A stretch of DNA of 64,000 bases from JALOAT01 sp041685115 (GTDB lineage: Bacteria > Pseudomonadota > Gammaproteobacteria > Thiohalomonadales > Thiohalomonadaceae): assembly GCA_041685115.1 (NCBI GenBank), contig JAWLGK010000008.1:1-64000 (forward strand), in the 5' to 3' direction. The translations under genes and the position numbers were made by a program. Shown here in pieces: positions 20,319 through 28,955 of the stretch. The notes under the pieces are model-generated. The model was not told the DNA's origin. It did not search any database and worked only from the letters and a program-made list of their open reading frames with translations. Each line of letters starts with the position of its first letter. Positions within the stretch are counted from its first letter, which is position 1.

Positions 20319-22216
20319 GCACCGTGCTCCGACGAAAGCGCCTCCAGCGCTTCCCAGCGGGCGTAGGCCTCCATCAATTCGGCCTCGACCTCTTGAAGCC
20401 GTGCACCCGCCTCGGCGATGCCGCCTTCCTGCTGGTACAGGGTGGGATCGGACAGCCGCGCGTGCAGTGCGGCCTGCTCCGCTTCCAACGCCTCGATGCG
20501 CGCGGGCAGTTGTTCCAGCTCACGCTGATCCTTGTAACTGAGTTTGCGCGACTTCGGCCGCTCCTGTTGCGGCTTGGCCACGGCTTCCGCCTTGGGCTCG
20601 CTGCGTTTCACTTCCGCCGCGGCCTTGGCCGGGCGCTGGCGCAACCAGTCGCTGTAACCGCCGACATACTCGCGCACCTCGCCATCGCCTTCGAACGCCA
20701 GGGTGCTGGTGACCACGTTGTCCAAAAATGCGCGATCGTGGCTGACCAGCAGCACGGTGCCCTCGTAGTCGGCAAGCAACTCCTCCAAAAGTTCCAGGGT
20801 CTCCACGTCCAAATCGTTGGTGGGCTCGTCGAGCACCAGCACGTTGGCCGGGCGCGCAAACAACCGCGCCAGCAGCAAACGATTGCGCTCACCGCCGGAG
20901 AGCGATTTCACCGGCGAACGCACGCGTTCCGGCGAAAACAGGAAGTCCTGCAAATAGCTCATCACGTGCCGGTCACGGCCGTTCACGCTGATGGTGTCCT
21001 TGCCGAGGTTCAGGTTGTCCATGACCGATTTTTCCTGGTCGAGCTGTTCCCGTTGCTGATCGAAATAGGCCACCGCCAGCTTGGTGCCGTGGCGCACGGT
21101 GCCGCTGTCCGGCGTCAGTTCACCCAGCAGGAGTTTCAAGAGCGTGGTCTTGCCCACGCCGTTGGGGCCGATGATGCCGATGCGATCGCCGCGCTGGATG
21201 TTCACCGACAGGTCGCGGATGAGGGTGCGGCCGCCGCGCGCGACGCAAGCGCGTTCGGTTTCCACCACGCGCTTGCCGGACTGCCCCGCGTGTTCCACTT
21301 CGATGCGCACCTTGCCCTGTTGCTCACGCCGATCGGCACGCTCGCGACGCAACTGTACGAGTGCGCGCACACGGCCTTCGTTACGGGTGCGGCGGGCCTT
21401 GATGCCCTGGCGGATCCACGCCTCTTCCTGGGCCAGACGCTTGTCGAACAGCGCATTTTGCTGCTCTTCCACCGCCAAGCGCTCTTCGCGTTTTTGTAGG
21501 TAATTCCGGTAATCGCCGGGCCAGGAGGTGAGCTGGCCACGGTCCAGTTCCACGATGCGCGTGGCCAGGCGCTCCAGAAAGGCGCGGTCATGGGTGATGA
21601 ACAACAGTGCGCCGCGCCACTCCAGCAGGGTGTCTTCCAGCCAGGTGATGGACTCCACGTCCAGGTGGTTGGTGGGCTCGTCCAGCAACAACACGTCGGG
21701 TTCGTTCACCAGGGCGCGGGCCAGCAGCACCCGGCGCCGCGTACCGCCCGAGAGCTCGGAAAGCGGCTGGTCGGCGGGCAGACCAAAGCGTGTCAACAGC
21801 GCCTCCACGCGCTGCTCCAGGCGCCAACCGTCGCGCGCCTCCAGGGCTTGCTGCAGCCGCCCCAGACGGGCCAGGCCCTGATCGTTCGGGGCGGATTCCA
21901 GGGCGTGGGCGGCGGCATGATATTCGGCGATCAGGCTGCCCAAATCCCCCAGCCCGTCCGCCACCACCTCGAAGACCGTGCGACTCTCATCCAGGGGGAT
22001 GTCCTGGGCCAGATAACCCACCCGGCCGTCCATGCGCACCTCGCCCTCGTCCGGCACCGCCTCGCCGGCCACCACCCGCAGCAGCGTGGTCTTGCCCGCG
22101 CCGTTACGGCCGACCAGACACACCCGCTCACCGGGCTCGACGGCCAGGTCGACGTGGTCGAGCAGCGGCACGTGGCCATAGGCGAGGGAGACGCTTTGCA
22201 GGGTAATGAGAGGCAC
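20315..22216 (-). CDS. uup: ABC-F ATPase Uup
   Basis: A 633-aa soluble ABC-F protein with two nucleotide-binding domains, acting on ribosomes or DNA replication intermediates rather than in transport. Walker A motifs are GRNGAGKTTL (about 37-46) and GPNGVGKTTL (about 350); signatures are LSGGTRRRV and LSGGERNRL; Walker B segments end LLDEPTNHLD and VLDEPTNDLD. The linker rich in Arg/Glu lies between the domains, and the C-terminal 80 residues form the coiled coil that defines Uup. The stop codon is provided by a REP element, so the final residues (SSEHGA) may differ from relatives. Confidence 0.93.
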   Translation of the reverse strand: MPLITLQSVSLAYGHVPLLDHVDLAVEPGERVCLVGRNGAGKTTLLRVVAGEAVPDEGEVRMDGRVGYLAQDIPLDESRTVFEVVADGLGDLGSLIAEYHAAAHALESAPNDQGLARLGRLQQALEARDGWRLEQRVEALLTRFGLPADQPLSELSGGTRRRVLLARALVNEPDVLLLDEPTNHLDVESITWLEDTLLEWRGALLFITHDRAFLERLATRIVELDRGQLTSWPGDYRNYLQKREERLAVEEQQNALFDKRLAQEEAWIRQGIKARRTRNEGRVRALVQLRRERADRREQQGKVRIEVEHAGQSGKRVVETERACVARGGRTLIRDLSVNIQRGDRIGIIGPNGVGKTTLLKLLLGELTPDSGTVRHGTKLAVAYFDQQREQLDQEKSVMDNLNLGKDTISVNGRDRHVMSYLQDFLFSPERVRSPVKSLSGGERNRLLLARLFARPANVLVLDEPTNDLDVETLELLEELLADYEGTVLLVSHDRAFLDNVVTSTLAFEGDGEVREYVGGYSDWLRQRPAKAAAEVKRSEPKAEAVAKPQQERPKSRKLSYKDQRELEQLPARIEALEAEQAALHARLSDPTLYQQEGGIAEAGARLQEVEAELMEAYARWEALEALSSEHGA

Positions 22217-22354
22217 GGGATTGCTCGGGAAGCGCTACGGTTGCGGGGGAAGCGATTGTAACGCCTGAGCGGAAAGAAGGCTTGTGCAGGGATTGCAAGG
22301 TGCGGCCGCACCCCCACCCTCGGGGGGAGTGCGCCCACAGGGTCGGTGACGGCT

Positions 22355-22999
22355 CTACAAAGAGGCGCGGTTCCTGGCTTCATCGCCCATCGGCGCCGCC
22401 AGGGTTCCGCTCGGGACGATCCCACGCGCCACCAGCAGACCAACCACCGCCTCCACGCATTCGTGCAGTGGCCGGTTGCCGGTGTCGATCACCAGTTCGG
22501 GATCTTCGGGGTCTTCATAAGGTGATGAAATGCCAGTGAAGTTCTGGATTTCACCCGCACGCGCGCGCTTGTAGAAGCCTTTGGTGTCACGCGCTTCGCA
22601 AACCTCCAGGGAGGCCCGGCAATAGATCTCGATGAAATCGTCGGGCATCAGGGCGCGCACACGGGCACGGTCGGCGCGGAAAGGGGAGATGAAGGCCGTC
22701 AGTGTCAGCACGCCTGCCTCGACGAACAGCTTGGCGGCCTCACCCACGCGGCGGATGTTCTCCACCCGGTCCTCGGAAGAAAACCCAAGGTCGGAACACA
22801 GCGCATGGCGCACATTGTCGCCATCCAGGACGAAGGTACGGCAACCCATTTGGTGGAGCCGTTCTTCGAGAGCATGCGCCACGGTGGACTTTCCGGCGCC
22901 GGAAAGGCCGGTGAACCACAGGAGTGCGCTGCGGTGACTGTTCATCGCTTCACGGCGCAGGCGGGTCACGGTCGGTTGATGCCAAACGATGTTGTTCAC
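22355..22999 (-). CDS. cysC: Adenylylsulfate (APS) kinase CysC
   Basis: A 214-aa stand-alone APS kinase making PAPS from APS and ATP. The P-loop GLSGAGKST is at about residues 32-40, DGDNVRHALCSDLGFS follows at about 58-74, and the APS-binding FISPFRADR segment and GFYKRARAGEIQNFTGISSPYE are conserved. An N-terminal NIVWHQPTVTRLRRE preface is typical of CysC. No sulfurylase subunits are adjacent, so PAPS here may serve assimilation or sulfation. It lies between uup and the tRNA-Ser gene. The C-terminal 25 residues look non-conserved. Confidence 0.95.
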   Translation of the reverse strand: MNNIVWHQPTVTRLRREAMNSHRSALLWFTGLSGAGKSTVAHALEERLHQMGCRTFVLDGDNVRHALCSDLGFSSEDRVENIRRVGEAAKLFVEAGVLTLTAFISPFRADRARVRALMPDDFIEIYCRASLEVCEARDTKGFYKRARAGEIQNFTGISSPYEDPEDPELVIDTGNRPLHECVEAVVGLLVARGIVPSGTLAAPMGDEARNRASL

Positions 23000-23170
23000 G
23001 CATGAGTCCCTTTGCGTTGTTGATGATCCCGAAAATCCATGTCCGGGAATGGAGACGTCGATTTGCTGCGGCTGGCACGTGCCTTAGTGAAGACCGCTCC
23101 AGCGGTTTCGCAAGCACGCGCAGAAGAAATTCCGGCGACCATCGGTCGTGAAAAAGGGGGTGCAGAGACG

Positions 23171-23192
23171 AAAAAGCCACCCGAGGGTGGCT
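23171..23192 (-). terminator. Rho-independent terminator of tRNA-Ser
   Basis: On the minus strand AGCCACC pairs with GGTGGCT around CTCG, followed by TTTTT, 11 bases after the tRNA 3' end. Confidence 0.9.
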
Positions 23193-23203
23193 AAATTCTT
23201 GAA

Positions 23204-23296
23204 TGGCGGAGGGGAAGGGATTCGAACCCTTGTGGGGCGGTAAAGCCCCAACTCGATTTCGAGTCGAGCCCGTTATGACCGCTTCGGTACCCCTCC
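23204..23296 (-). tRNA. tRNA-Ser (anticodon CGA)
   Basis: On the minus strand a 93-base class II tRNA. The acceptor stem pairs 23290-23296 with 23208-23214, the 3' CCA is encoded (23206-23204), the T arm contains GGTTCGAATC, and the anticodon stem CTCGA/TCGAG encloses CTCGAAA, giving anticodon CGA (serine, UCG codons). A long variable arm (GGGGCTTTACCGCCCC) confirms a serine tRNA. Confidence 0.96.
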
Positions 23297-23311
23297 GTGG
23301 GGCAGCCGCTT

Positions 23312-23340
23312 AGGATACAGGTCTGCGATCTCACGGACAA
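23312..23340 (-). promoter_or_regulatory. Promoter of tRNA-Ser
   Basis: On the minus strand TTGTCC (23340-23335) and TATCCT (23317-23312) are 17 bp apart; the start of transcription would be just before the mature 5' end. Confidence 0.7.
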
Positions 23341-23370
23341 GTGCGTAGGTCGAGTTTCAACGAGTTTTGA

Positions 23371-23379
23371 TGCTACAAT
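23371..23379 (+). promoter_or_regulatory. Extended -10 element upstream of mltF
   Basis: TGC followed by TACAAT, 35 bp before the mltF start; no convincing -35 is seen. It is divergent from the tRNA-Ser promoter. Confidence 0.45.
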
Positions 23380-23413
23380 CACACTTCTGACGACAGAGCA
23401 CCCGTACCAACCT

Positions 23414-24826
23414 ATGCGAAACCGACTTCGGCTCGCGCTGGGACTGATGCTGCTGCCGCTGCTATCGGCCTGCGACCAGGCCGGCACCCAATTGGAAAGG
23501 GTGCTTGAGCGGGGGGAGCTGCGAATCATCACCCGCAATGCAGCCACCACCTATTACGAAGGCCCGGAAGGCCCGCGTGGCATGGAATATGAGCTTGCCC
23601 GCGGCTTCGCCGATGCCTTGGGCGTACGCCTGTCCGTGGTGACGGCGACCAACGCCACCGGCGTCTTGCAAGGCCTGCAGCGCGGCAAAGCCGATCTGGC
23701 GGCCGCCGGGCTCAGCATCACCGATACCCGCCAAGCCAACCTGCGTTTCACCCCGCCCTATCAGACGGTCACCCAACAGGTGGTATACCGCGCCGGTGCG
23801 CCCCGCCCCAAAGACGCCTCGGAACTCACTGGGCGACTGGAGGTGGTCAGCGACAGCAGCCACGTGGATCGCCTGCGTCTGCTCCAGGCACAGCACCCGG
23901 AACTTTCCTGGGCCGAGAACGGGAACGTCGACAGTGAGGAACTGCTCACCCTCGTCTGGGAGAAGGTCCTCGACTACACCATCGCCGATTCCAATGAAGT
24001 GGTGCTGACGCGCCGCTTCTACCCGGAATTGAAGGTCGCCTTCGAGTTGGCCGAGCCGAAATCCCTGGCCTGGGCATTCCGGCGTGATCAGGACGATTCG
24101 CTGTACCAAGCCGCCGTCGCCTATTTCGAGGAAATCCGCGCCGACGGCACCCTCGACCAATTGCTGGAACGTCACTACGGCCATCTGGAGGAATTCGACT
24201 TCGTCGGCGCGCGCCTCTTTCAGGCTCACGTCCAGCAGCGCCTGCCCGCGTATCTGCCGCTGTTCCAGAAAGTCGCCGCATCCAATGCCCTCGACTGGCG
24301 GTTACTGGCGGCCATGGGCTATCAGGAATCTCACTGGAATCCCCATGCGGTGTCGCCCACCGGCGTGCGCGGCCTGATGCAGCTCACCCGCGTGACCGCC
24401 CGGGACCTGGGCGTCGCCGAACGCACCGACCCGGTACAGAGCATCGAGGGCGCCGGCCGCTACCTGCGCGGGCTCATCGATCGTGTGCCGGAGCGCATCC
24501 CCTACCCCGACCGGCTGTGGTTTGCCGTGGCGGCATACAACGTCGGCTACGGCCATCTGGAAGACGCGCGCATCCTCACGGAAATACGCGGCGGCAACCC
24601 GGACCGCTGGATGGACGTGAAGAACAGTCTGCCGCTGCTCAGCAAACAGGCCTGGTACAAGAAGACCCGCTACGGCTATGCACGTGGGCACGAGCCCGTG
24701 AAATACGTGGAAAACATCCGCAGCTATTACGAAGTGCTGGCCTGGACCACGGGGCAAACCCGCACGGCGTCGAATGACGCGGATGCAGGCTGGCGCTCGT
24801 CCGTGGCGCTAGCCTGGCCGTTGTAG
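23414..24826 (+). CDS. mltF: Membrane-bound lytic murein transglycosylase F (MltF)
   Basis: A 470-aa outer-membrane lipoprotein that cleaves peptidoglycan glycan strands. The ATG chosen starts a lipoprotein signal peptide ending LLPLLSAC (about residue 20); the longer frame upstream includes the promoter. Residues about 35-260 form a solute-binding-protein family 3 domain (ELRIITRNAATTYYEG), and about 280-430 form the SLT domain with AAMGYQESHWNP (catalytic Glu), SPTGVRGLMQLT and VAAYNVGYGH. tadA lies convergently downstream and guaA beyond it, the common gammaproteobacterial neighbourhood. Confidence 0.96.
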   Translation: MRNRLRLALGLMLLPLLSACDQAGTQLERVLERGELRIITRNAATTYYEGPEGPRGMEYELARGFADALGVRLSVVTATNATGVLQGLQRGKADLAAAGLSITDTRQANLRFTPPYQTVTQQVVYRAGAPRPKDASELTGRLEVVSDSSHVDRLRLLQAQHPELSWAENGNVDSEELLTLVWEKVLDYTIADSNEVVLTRRFYPELKVAFELAEPKSLAWAFRRDQDDSLYQAAVAYFEEIRADGTLDQLLERHYGHLEEFDFVGARLFQAHVQQRLPAYLPLFQKVAASNALDWRLLAAMGYQESHWNPHAVSPTGVRGLMQLTRVTARDLGVAERTDPVQSIEGAGRYLRGLIDRVPERIPYPDRLWFAVAAYNVGYGHLEDARILTEIRGGNPDRWMDVKNSLPLLSKQAWYKKTRYGYARGHEPVKYVENIRSYYEVLAWTTGQTRTASNDADAGWRSSVALAWPL

Positions 24827-24838
24827 GACGATTGCTCG

Positions 24839-24869
24839 GTAGCCCGGACGAAGCGTGGCGAAATCCGGG
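24839..24869 (+). repeat. REP-C copy
   Basis: Forward GTAGCCCGGACGAAGCG...AATCCGGGA unit downstream of mltF, facing the inverted copy at 24956-24987. Confidence 0.75.
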
Positions 24870-24928
24870 AGAACAACTTCGCTGGCCCGTCCTCTGTAAC
24901 AGAAGATCAGTAGCCGCGCTGGGCTCCC

Positions 24929-25087
24929 CTACGGGGCGCGGGGAGGTAACCGGATCCCCGGATTACGCTGCGCTCCATCCGGGCTGCGGTCGGTGGAATG
25001 AGCGTCGGTCTGAGGTGTGGGCGGGGAGGCGTCGCATCCCATCAGCGGCCCCACCAGCACCATCAGCAACAGCCAGGTGCGCGCCAT
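24929..25087 (-). CDS. Putative 52-aa lipoprotein following tadA
   Basis: A small ORF starting 13 bp after the tadA stop, with an excellent ribosome site (GAGGAGGGAAC, then ATG). The N-terminus MARTWLLLMVLVGPLMGC is a textbook lipoprotein signal with a lipobox ending at Cys18. The mature part is only about 34 residues; its last 20 or so are translated from a REP-C repeat (SPDGAQRNPGIR), so the original C-terminus may have been replaced. I do not recognise a family. Position and signals favour a real gene co-transcribed with tadA. Confidence 0.5.
   Translation of the reverse strand: MARTWLLLMVLVGPLMGCDASPPTPQTDAHSTDRSPDGAQRNPGIRLPPRAP
24956..24987 (-). repeat. REP-C copy read as the C-terminus of a small lipoprotein
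   Basis: Minus-strand GCAGCCCGGATGGAGCG...AATCCGGGG. It is translated in frame by the 52-aa ORF at 24929-25087. Confidence 0.75.
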
Positions 25088-25100
25088 GTTCCCTCCTCGT

Positions 25101-25556
25101 TCAGCGACGTGCGCGGAAGAACGCACGCAACTGCGCCGCACATTCCTCCCCGAGCACACCACCCTGCAACTGGGCACGATGGTTGAGCGCCTCGTGTTGC
25201 AGGATGTTGAACACCGTGCCCGCCGCCCCGGCACGCGGGTCTGTCGCTCCGAACACCACACGTGCTACGCGGGCGTGCACCAAGGCCCCTGCACACATCG
25301 GGCAAGGCTCAAGGGTTACGTAGAGTGTAGTGCCGGCAGGTAGGCGGTAATTACCTACGCGCGCCGTAGCCGCACGCAGCGCCTGAATCTCGGCATGGGC
25401 GGTGGGGTCGTGCGCGCCGATGGGCCGGTTCCAGCCCTCGCCGATCACCTCGCCCCCGGCGCTCACCAGCAGGGCCCCCACCGGCACCTCGCCTTCCGCC
25501 TCGGCGCACGCCGCCAGCTCCAGCGCGCGGCGCATGTAGTCGTCGTCAGTCACCAT
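25101..25556 (-). CDS. tadA: tRNA-specific adenosine deaminase TadA
   Basis: A 151-aa zinc deaminase that converts A34 to inosine in tRNA-Arg(ACG). The zinc and catalytic residues are in TAHAEIQAL (His, Glu) and EPCPMCAGA (two Cys). The length and the N-terminal DDDYMRRALELA are as expected. It lies between guaA (upstream on the same strand, separated by a 470-bp repeat-filled gap) and a tiny lipoprotein ORF that it probably shares a message with. Confidence 0.96.
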   Translation of the reverse strand: MVTDDDYMRRALELAACAEAEGEVPVGALLVSAGGEVIGEGWNRPIGAHDPTAHAEIQALRAATARVGNYRLPAGTTLYVTLEPCPMCAGALVHARVARVVFGATDPRAGAAGTVFNILQHEALNHRAQLQGGVLGEECAAQLRAFFRARR

Positions 25557-25560
25557 GATT

Positions 25561-26021
25561 TAAGAAAGCATTAACCACGGGGGACACGGGGGGGAAATCC
25601 ATCACTGGTTCCCCCGACCTTGGGCTGTCGCTTAGTCACATTTCGCCGTTGTAGCCAGCCCTTCTTGCCCCCTCTCCCTCCGGGAGACGAGCGCATGGAT
25701 GCGCGAGGTACGACCCCATGGATGGGGAGGTAGACCGCGCCGGGAGCAGGCGGTCGAGAGCAACGCAGGGAGCGGTTGCCGAGGGCTGGGGAGAGGGGAT
25801 CAGGCTATTGGTTTATTGATCCCCTCATCCTGTCCTTCGGCAATTCGCTCCATGCATTGCCTACCTCCTGCATCCATGCAGTCGTCTCCCGGAGGGAGAA
25901 GGGACGCAAGCTCCTGTCTCTCCAAGAAATGATGTGACCAAGAGACAGACCTGAGGCCGCTCCTACAGAAAATCGATTTCCCCGTGTTCCCCGTGTCCCC
26001 CGTGGTTACGCTTTTCTCTTC
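25561..26021. repeat. CACGGGG-arm inverted element L1
   Basis: The 470-bp gap between tadA and guaA is filled by this element. The left arm (AAGAAAGCATTAACCACGGGG and iterations, 25561-25596) faces a right arm (25978-26021) of CCCCGTG iterations ending GGTTACGCTTTTCTC. The spacer contains the IS50-like-ended element at 25625-25948 and a partial REP (GAGGCCGCTCCTAC) at 25953-25966. No gene is seen. Confidence 0.8.
25625..25948. mobile_element. Small element with IS50/Tn5-like terminal inverted repeats (copy A)
   Basis: A 324-bp non-coding element. The left end reads CTGTCGCTTAGTCACATTT and the right end, reverse-complemented, CTGTCTCTTGGTCACATCA, close to the known IS50/Tn5 end sequence CTGTCTCTTATACACATCT. 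Inside are CCCTCTCCCTCCGGGAGA-type hairpins and three CATCCATG-core hairpins. No transposase is encoded, so a MITE-like remnant is inferred. Exact 9-bp flanking duplications are not present. Confidence 0.5.
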
Positions 26022-26025
26022 CGTC

Positions 26026-27603
26026 TTACTCCCACTCGATGGTGGCGGGCGGCTTGCTGGAGATGTCGTAGACCACGCGGGAGATGCCCTTGACCTCGTT
26101 GATGATGCGGCGGGAGACGCGGTCGAGGAAGTCGTAGGGCAGGTGCGCCCAGCGGGCGGTCATGAAGTCGATGGTCTCCACCGCGCGCAGCGCCACCACG
26201 TATTCGTAGCGGCGGCCGTCGCCGGTGACGCCCACGGACTTCACGGGCAGGAACACGGTGAAGGCTTGGGAGGTCTTGTCGTACAGATCGGCCGCGCGCA
26301 GCTCCTCGATGAAGATGTGGTCGGCCAGGCGCAGGATGTCCGCGTATTCCTTCTTCACCTCGCCAAGGATGCGCACACCCAGGCCCGGGCCGGGGAACGG
26401 GTGGCGATAGACCATTTCGTAGGGCAGGCCCAGTTCCACGCCGATCTTACGCACCTCGTCCTTGAACAGCTCGCGCAGGGGTTCGAGCAGTTCCAGGTTC
26501 ATGTGCTCGGGCAGGCCGCCCACATTGTGGTGCGACTTGATCACGTGGGCCTTGCCGCTCTTGGCGCCAGCCGATTCGATGACGTCGGGATAGATGGTGC
26601 CCTGGGCCAGCCAGCGGGCATTTTTCAGCTTGCCGGCCTCTTCCTCGAACACCTCCACGAACACGCGGCCGATGATCTTGCGCTTCTGCTCCGGGTCGCT
26701 GACGCCGGCCAGTTCCTTGAGGAAGCGCTGCTCCGCGTCCACGCGGATCACGCGCACGCCCATGTGGTTGGCGAAGGTGCTCATCACCTGGTCGCCTTCC
26801 TGGTAACGCAGCAGGCCGTTGTCCACGAACACGCAGGTGAGCTGGTCGCCGATGGCCTTGTGCAGCAGCGCGGCCACCACGGAGGAATCCACGCCACCGG
26901 AGAGCCCGAGCAGGACCTCATCGGAGCCCACCTGGGCGCGGATGTGCGCCACGGCGTCGTCGATGATGTTGGCGGGTGTCCAGCTCTCGGCGCAGCCGCA
27001 GATCTCGTGCACGAAGCGGCCGAGGATGCGCGCGCCCTGACGGGTGTGGGTCACTTCCGGGTGGAACTGCACGCCGTAGTAGTTACGTTCCTCGTCGGCC
27101 ATGCCGGCGTTGGCGCACGAATCCGTGCTGGCCATGAGCTTGAAGCCCGGCGGCAGCGCCGTGACCTGGTCGCCGTGGCTCATCCACACGTCCAGCAGGC
27201 CGTAGCCTTCCGGGCTGGTGTGGTCTTCGATGTCTTTGAGCAGCCGGGTGTGGCCGCGGGCGCGCACCTGGGCGTAGCCGTATTCGTGATGGGAGGCGGC
27301 CTCCACGGCGCCGCCCAGCTGCACGGCCATGGTCTGCATGCCGTAGCAGATGCCGAGCACCGGCACGCCGAGCTCGAACACGGCCTTGGGCGCGCGCGGG
27401 GTGTCGGCCAGGGTGACGGTTTCCGGCCCGCCCGAGAGGATGACGCCCTTGGGCGCGAAGGCGCGGATGGCCTCATCCTCCATGTCGTAGGGATAGAGCT
27501 CGCAGTAGACGCCGAGCTCGCGCACGCGGCGGGCGATGAGTTGGGTGTACTGGGAACCGAAATCGAGGATGAGGATGCGGTCGGAGTGGATGTCCAGGGC
27601 CAT
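26026..27603 (-). CDS. guaA: GMP synthase (glutamine-hydrolysing)
   Basis: A 525-aa enzyme, the same length as E. coli GuaA, that aminates XMP to GMP. The N-terminal class I amidotransferase domain has GICYGMQ (catalytic Cys) and the VQFHPEV His/Glu block; the ATP pyrophosphatase domain has LSGGVDSS (P-loop); the C-terminal dimerisation domain ends SKPPATIEWE. The start at 27603 gives MALDIHSDRILILDFGSQY; an extra 29 upstream codons are not conserved. guaB, normally upstream in one operon, is 7 kb away at 34.4 kb on the same strand. Confidence 0.97.
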   Translation of the reverse strand: MALDIHSDRILILDFGSQYTQLIARRVRELGVYCELYPYDMEDEAIRAFAPKGVILSGGPETVTLADTPRAPKAVFELGVPVLGICYGMQTMAVQLGGAVEAASHHEYGYAQVRARGHTRLLKDIEDHTSPEGYGLLDVWMSHGDQVTALPPGFKLMASTDSCANAGMADEERNYYGVQFHPEVTHTRQGARILGRFVHEICGCAESWTPANIIDDAVAHIRAQVGSDEVLLGLSGGVDSSVVAALLHKAIGDQLTCVFVDNGLLRYQEGDQVMSTFANHMGVRVIRVDAEQRFLKELAGVSDPEQKRKIIGRVFVEVFEEEAGKLKNARWLAQGTIYPDVIESAGAKSGKAHVIKSHHNVGGLPEHMNLELLEPLRELFKDEVRKIGVELGLPYEMVYRHPFPGPGLGVRILGEVKKEYADILRLADHIFIEELRAADLYDKTSQAFTVFLPVKSVGVTGDGRRYEYVVALRAVETIDFMTARWAHLPYDFLDRVSRRIINEVKGISRVVYDISSKPPATIEWE

Positions 27604-27723
27604 CGGGGCGCGCTCTCGCGAGGCAGGAAAAGAACGGCCAATGATCGGGGAAACGGCCCGGCTATGCAACCTTGAGGCCGTGGAGCGCAATGGGGTATCC
27701 GCCGGTGGCGTATCGAACCCGTT

Positions 27724-28020
27724 GTAGGCGCCGACACCGTCGGCGAACGTGGCTTCGATAACCGCCGGGCGGTTGGGAAAGGCATTCGCCCACGGGGTGG
27801 GCTCCTACGGGTGGTTCTCGATAACCTTGTAGGGCCGACACCATCGGCGAACGTGGCTTCGATAACCGCCGGGCGGTTGGGAAAGGCATTCGCCCACGGG
27901 GTGGGCTCCTACGGGTGGTTCTCGGTACCTTGTAGGCGCCGACACCGTCGGCGAACGCGGGTTCGGTTAACCGCCGGGGTGTTCGAGAAAGGCAATTCGC
28001 CCACGGGGGTGGGCTCCTAC
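27724..28020. repeat. REPIN-A array: three tandem REP pairs
   Basis: Three units start at 27724, 27829 and 27932 (spacing 105 and 103 bp). Each is a forward REP (GTAGGCGCCGACACCGTCGG) plus an inverted REP ending GGGCTCCTAC, joined by a conserved linker with CCGCCGGGCGGTT. The 413-bp gap between the glycosyltransferase and guaA holds this array and no gene. The final CTA supplies the TAG stop of the glycosyltransferase gene. Confidence 0.9.
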
Positions 28021-28955
28021 ATCCGTCCAGAGGTCAGGCGCTGGCGGAGGTAGCCGGGGATGCCCGCGAGCGCGCCGGCAAATTCGATGAACGTCAGATG
28101 GGTGGGGAAATCCGCTCGGCCGCGCAGGGCGGGCCAGCAGCGGGCCTGCCAATGCCAGCGCAGATAACCGGCCAGTTCCCGCAGGGCCCGCACGCGGTAT
28201 TCAGGCTGTTCCCAGGCCACGCGCGCGAGGAATGCGCTGTAGGCCCAGCCCCAGCGGTACAGGCGCTCGCGCAGCGCCGGGAGTTCGCGTACATGGCGAT
28301 GGCGCACCCGGGCCGCCGGCGCGTACACCAGCGCATGGCCATGGATCAGCACGCGGAAAAAGGCGTCCAGGTCCTCGCCCCAGGGCAGATCCACGGCGAA
28401 GCCGCCCGCTTCGACCAGCGCCTCGCGGCGAAACGCCATATTGCCGCCGCTGCCGAACATCCAGCATTGCACCGGGAAATTGGGCCACAGGTGACGGTGC
28501 GAGTCGCGGGTGAAACAGCGCGCCACGAAGCCGCGGTTGAAGCCGCCCCGCGCCTCCATGAGCCGCTGCGCAGGGGTGTCCAGCTCCAGCGCCAGCAGCG
28601 GGCCCGTGCAGCAGCCCACCTCGGCGCACACGAACTGCGCGCGCACCGCTTCCAGCCAGCCGGGCTCTGGGCGGCAGTCGTCGTCGATGAAGGCCACCAC
28701 GTCGCTGCGGGCGGTGGCCAACGCGCGGTTGCGGGCGAAACGCACACCCTGGTGCGGTTCACAGGCATAGCTGCAACGCTGCGCATGCGCCAGCCGGCGC
28801 GTCGCGTCGGAACGTGGGGCGTTGTCGACGACCAGCACCTCGTCGGCCCGATCGGTCTGGCGGGCCACCGCGGCGAGACAGCCGGCCAATGCCGCCGGCC
28901 GCTCGCGGGTGCAGACGGCCACCGTGACTGTCGGCCTGGGAACGGGGAGTTTCAC
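28017..28955 (-). CDS. Family 2 glycosyltransferase
   Basis: A 312-aa GT-A-fold glycosyltransferase. VTVAVCTRERPAALAGCL is the donor-binding start (about 10-27), AFIDDDCRPEPGWL carries the DXD-type metal site, and PWGEDLDAFFRV is the likely catalytic-base region; a C-terminal amphipathic stretch follows. The GTG at 28955 is preferred because it overlaps the stop of the upstream 94-aa gene (GTGA) and removes 18 non-conserved residues. The sugar and acceptor are unknown. The TAG stop is the end of a REP element. Confidence 0.87.
   Translation of the reverse strand: MKLPVPRPTVTVAVCTRERPAALAGCLAAVARQTDRADEVLVVDNAPRSDATRRLAHAQRCSYACEPHQGVRFARNRALATARSDVVAFIDDDCRPEPGWLEAVRAQFVCAEVGCCTGPLLALELDTPAQRLMEARGGFNRGFVARCFTRDSHRHLWPNFPVQCWMFGSGGNMAFRREALVEAGGFAVDLPWGEDLDAFFRVLIHGHALVYAPAARVRHRHVRELPALRERLYRWGWAYSAFLARVAWEQPEYRVRALRELAGYLRWHWQARCWPALRGRADFPTHLTFIEFAGALAGIPGYLRQRLTSGRM

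Noticed and set aside
25699..25932. A 77-aa frame within the IS50-like element
   Set aside because: It is formed from palindromic repeat sequence and has no start signal.
25616..25957. 9-bp target duplications of the IS50-like element
   Set aside because: GACCTTGGG on the left and ACCTGAGGC on the right share only part of their bases, so a target duplication is not supported.
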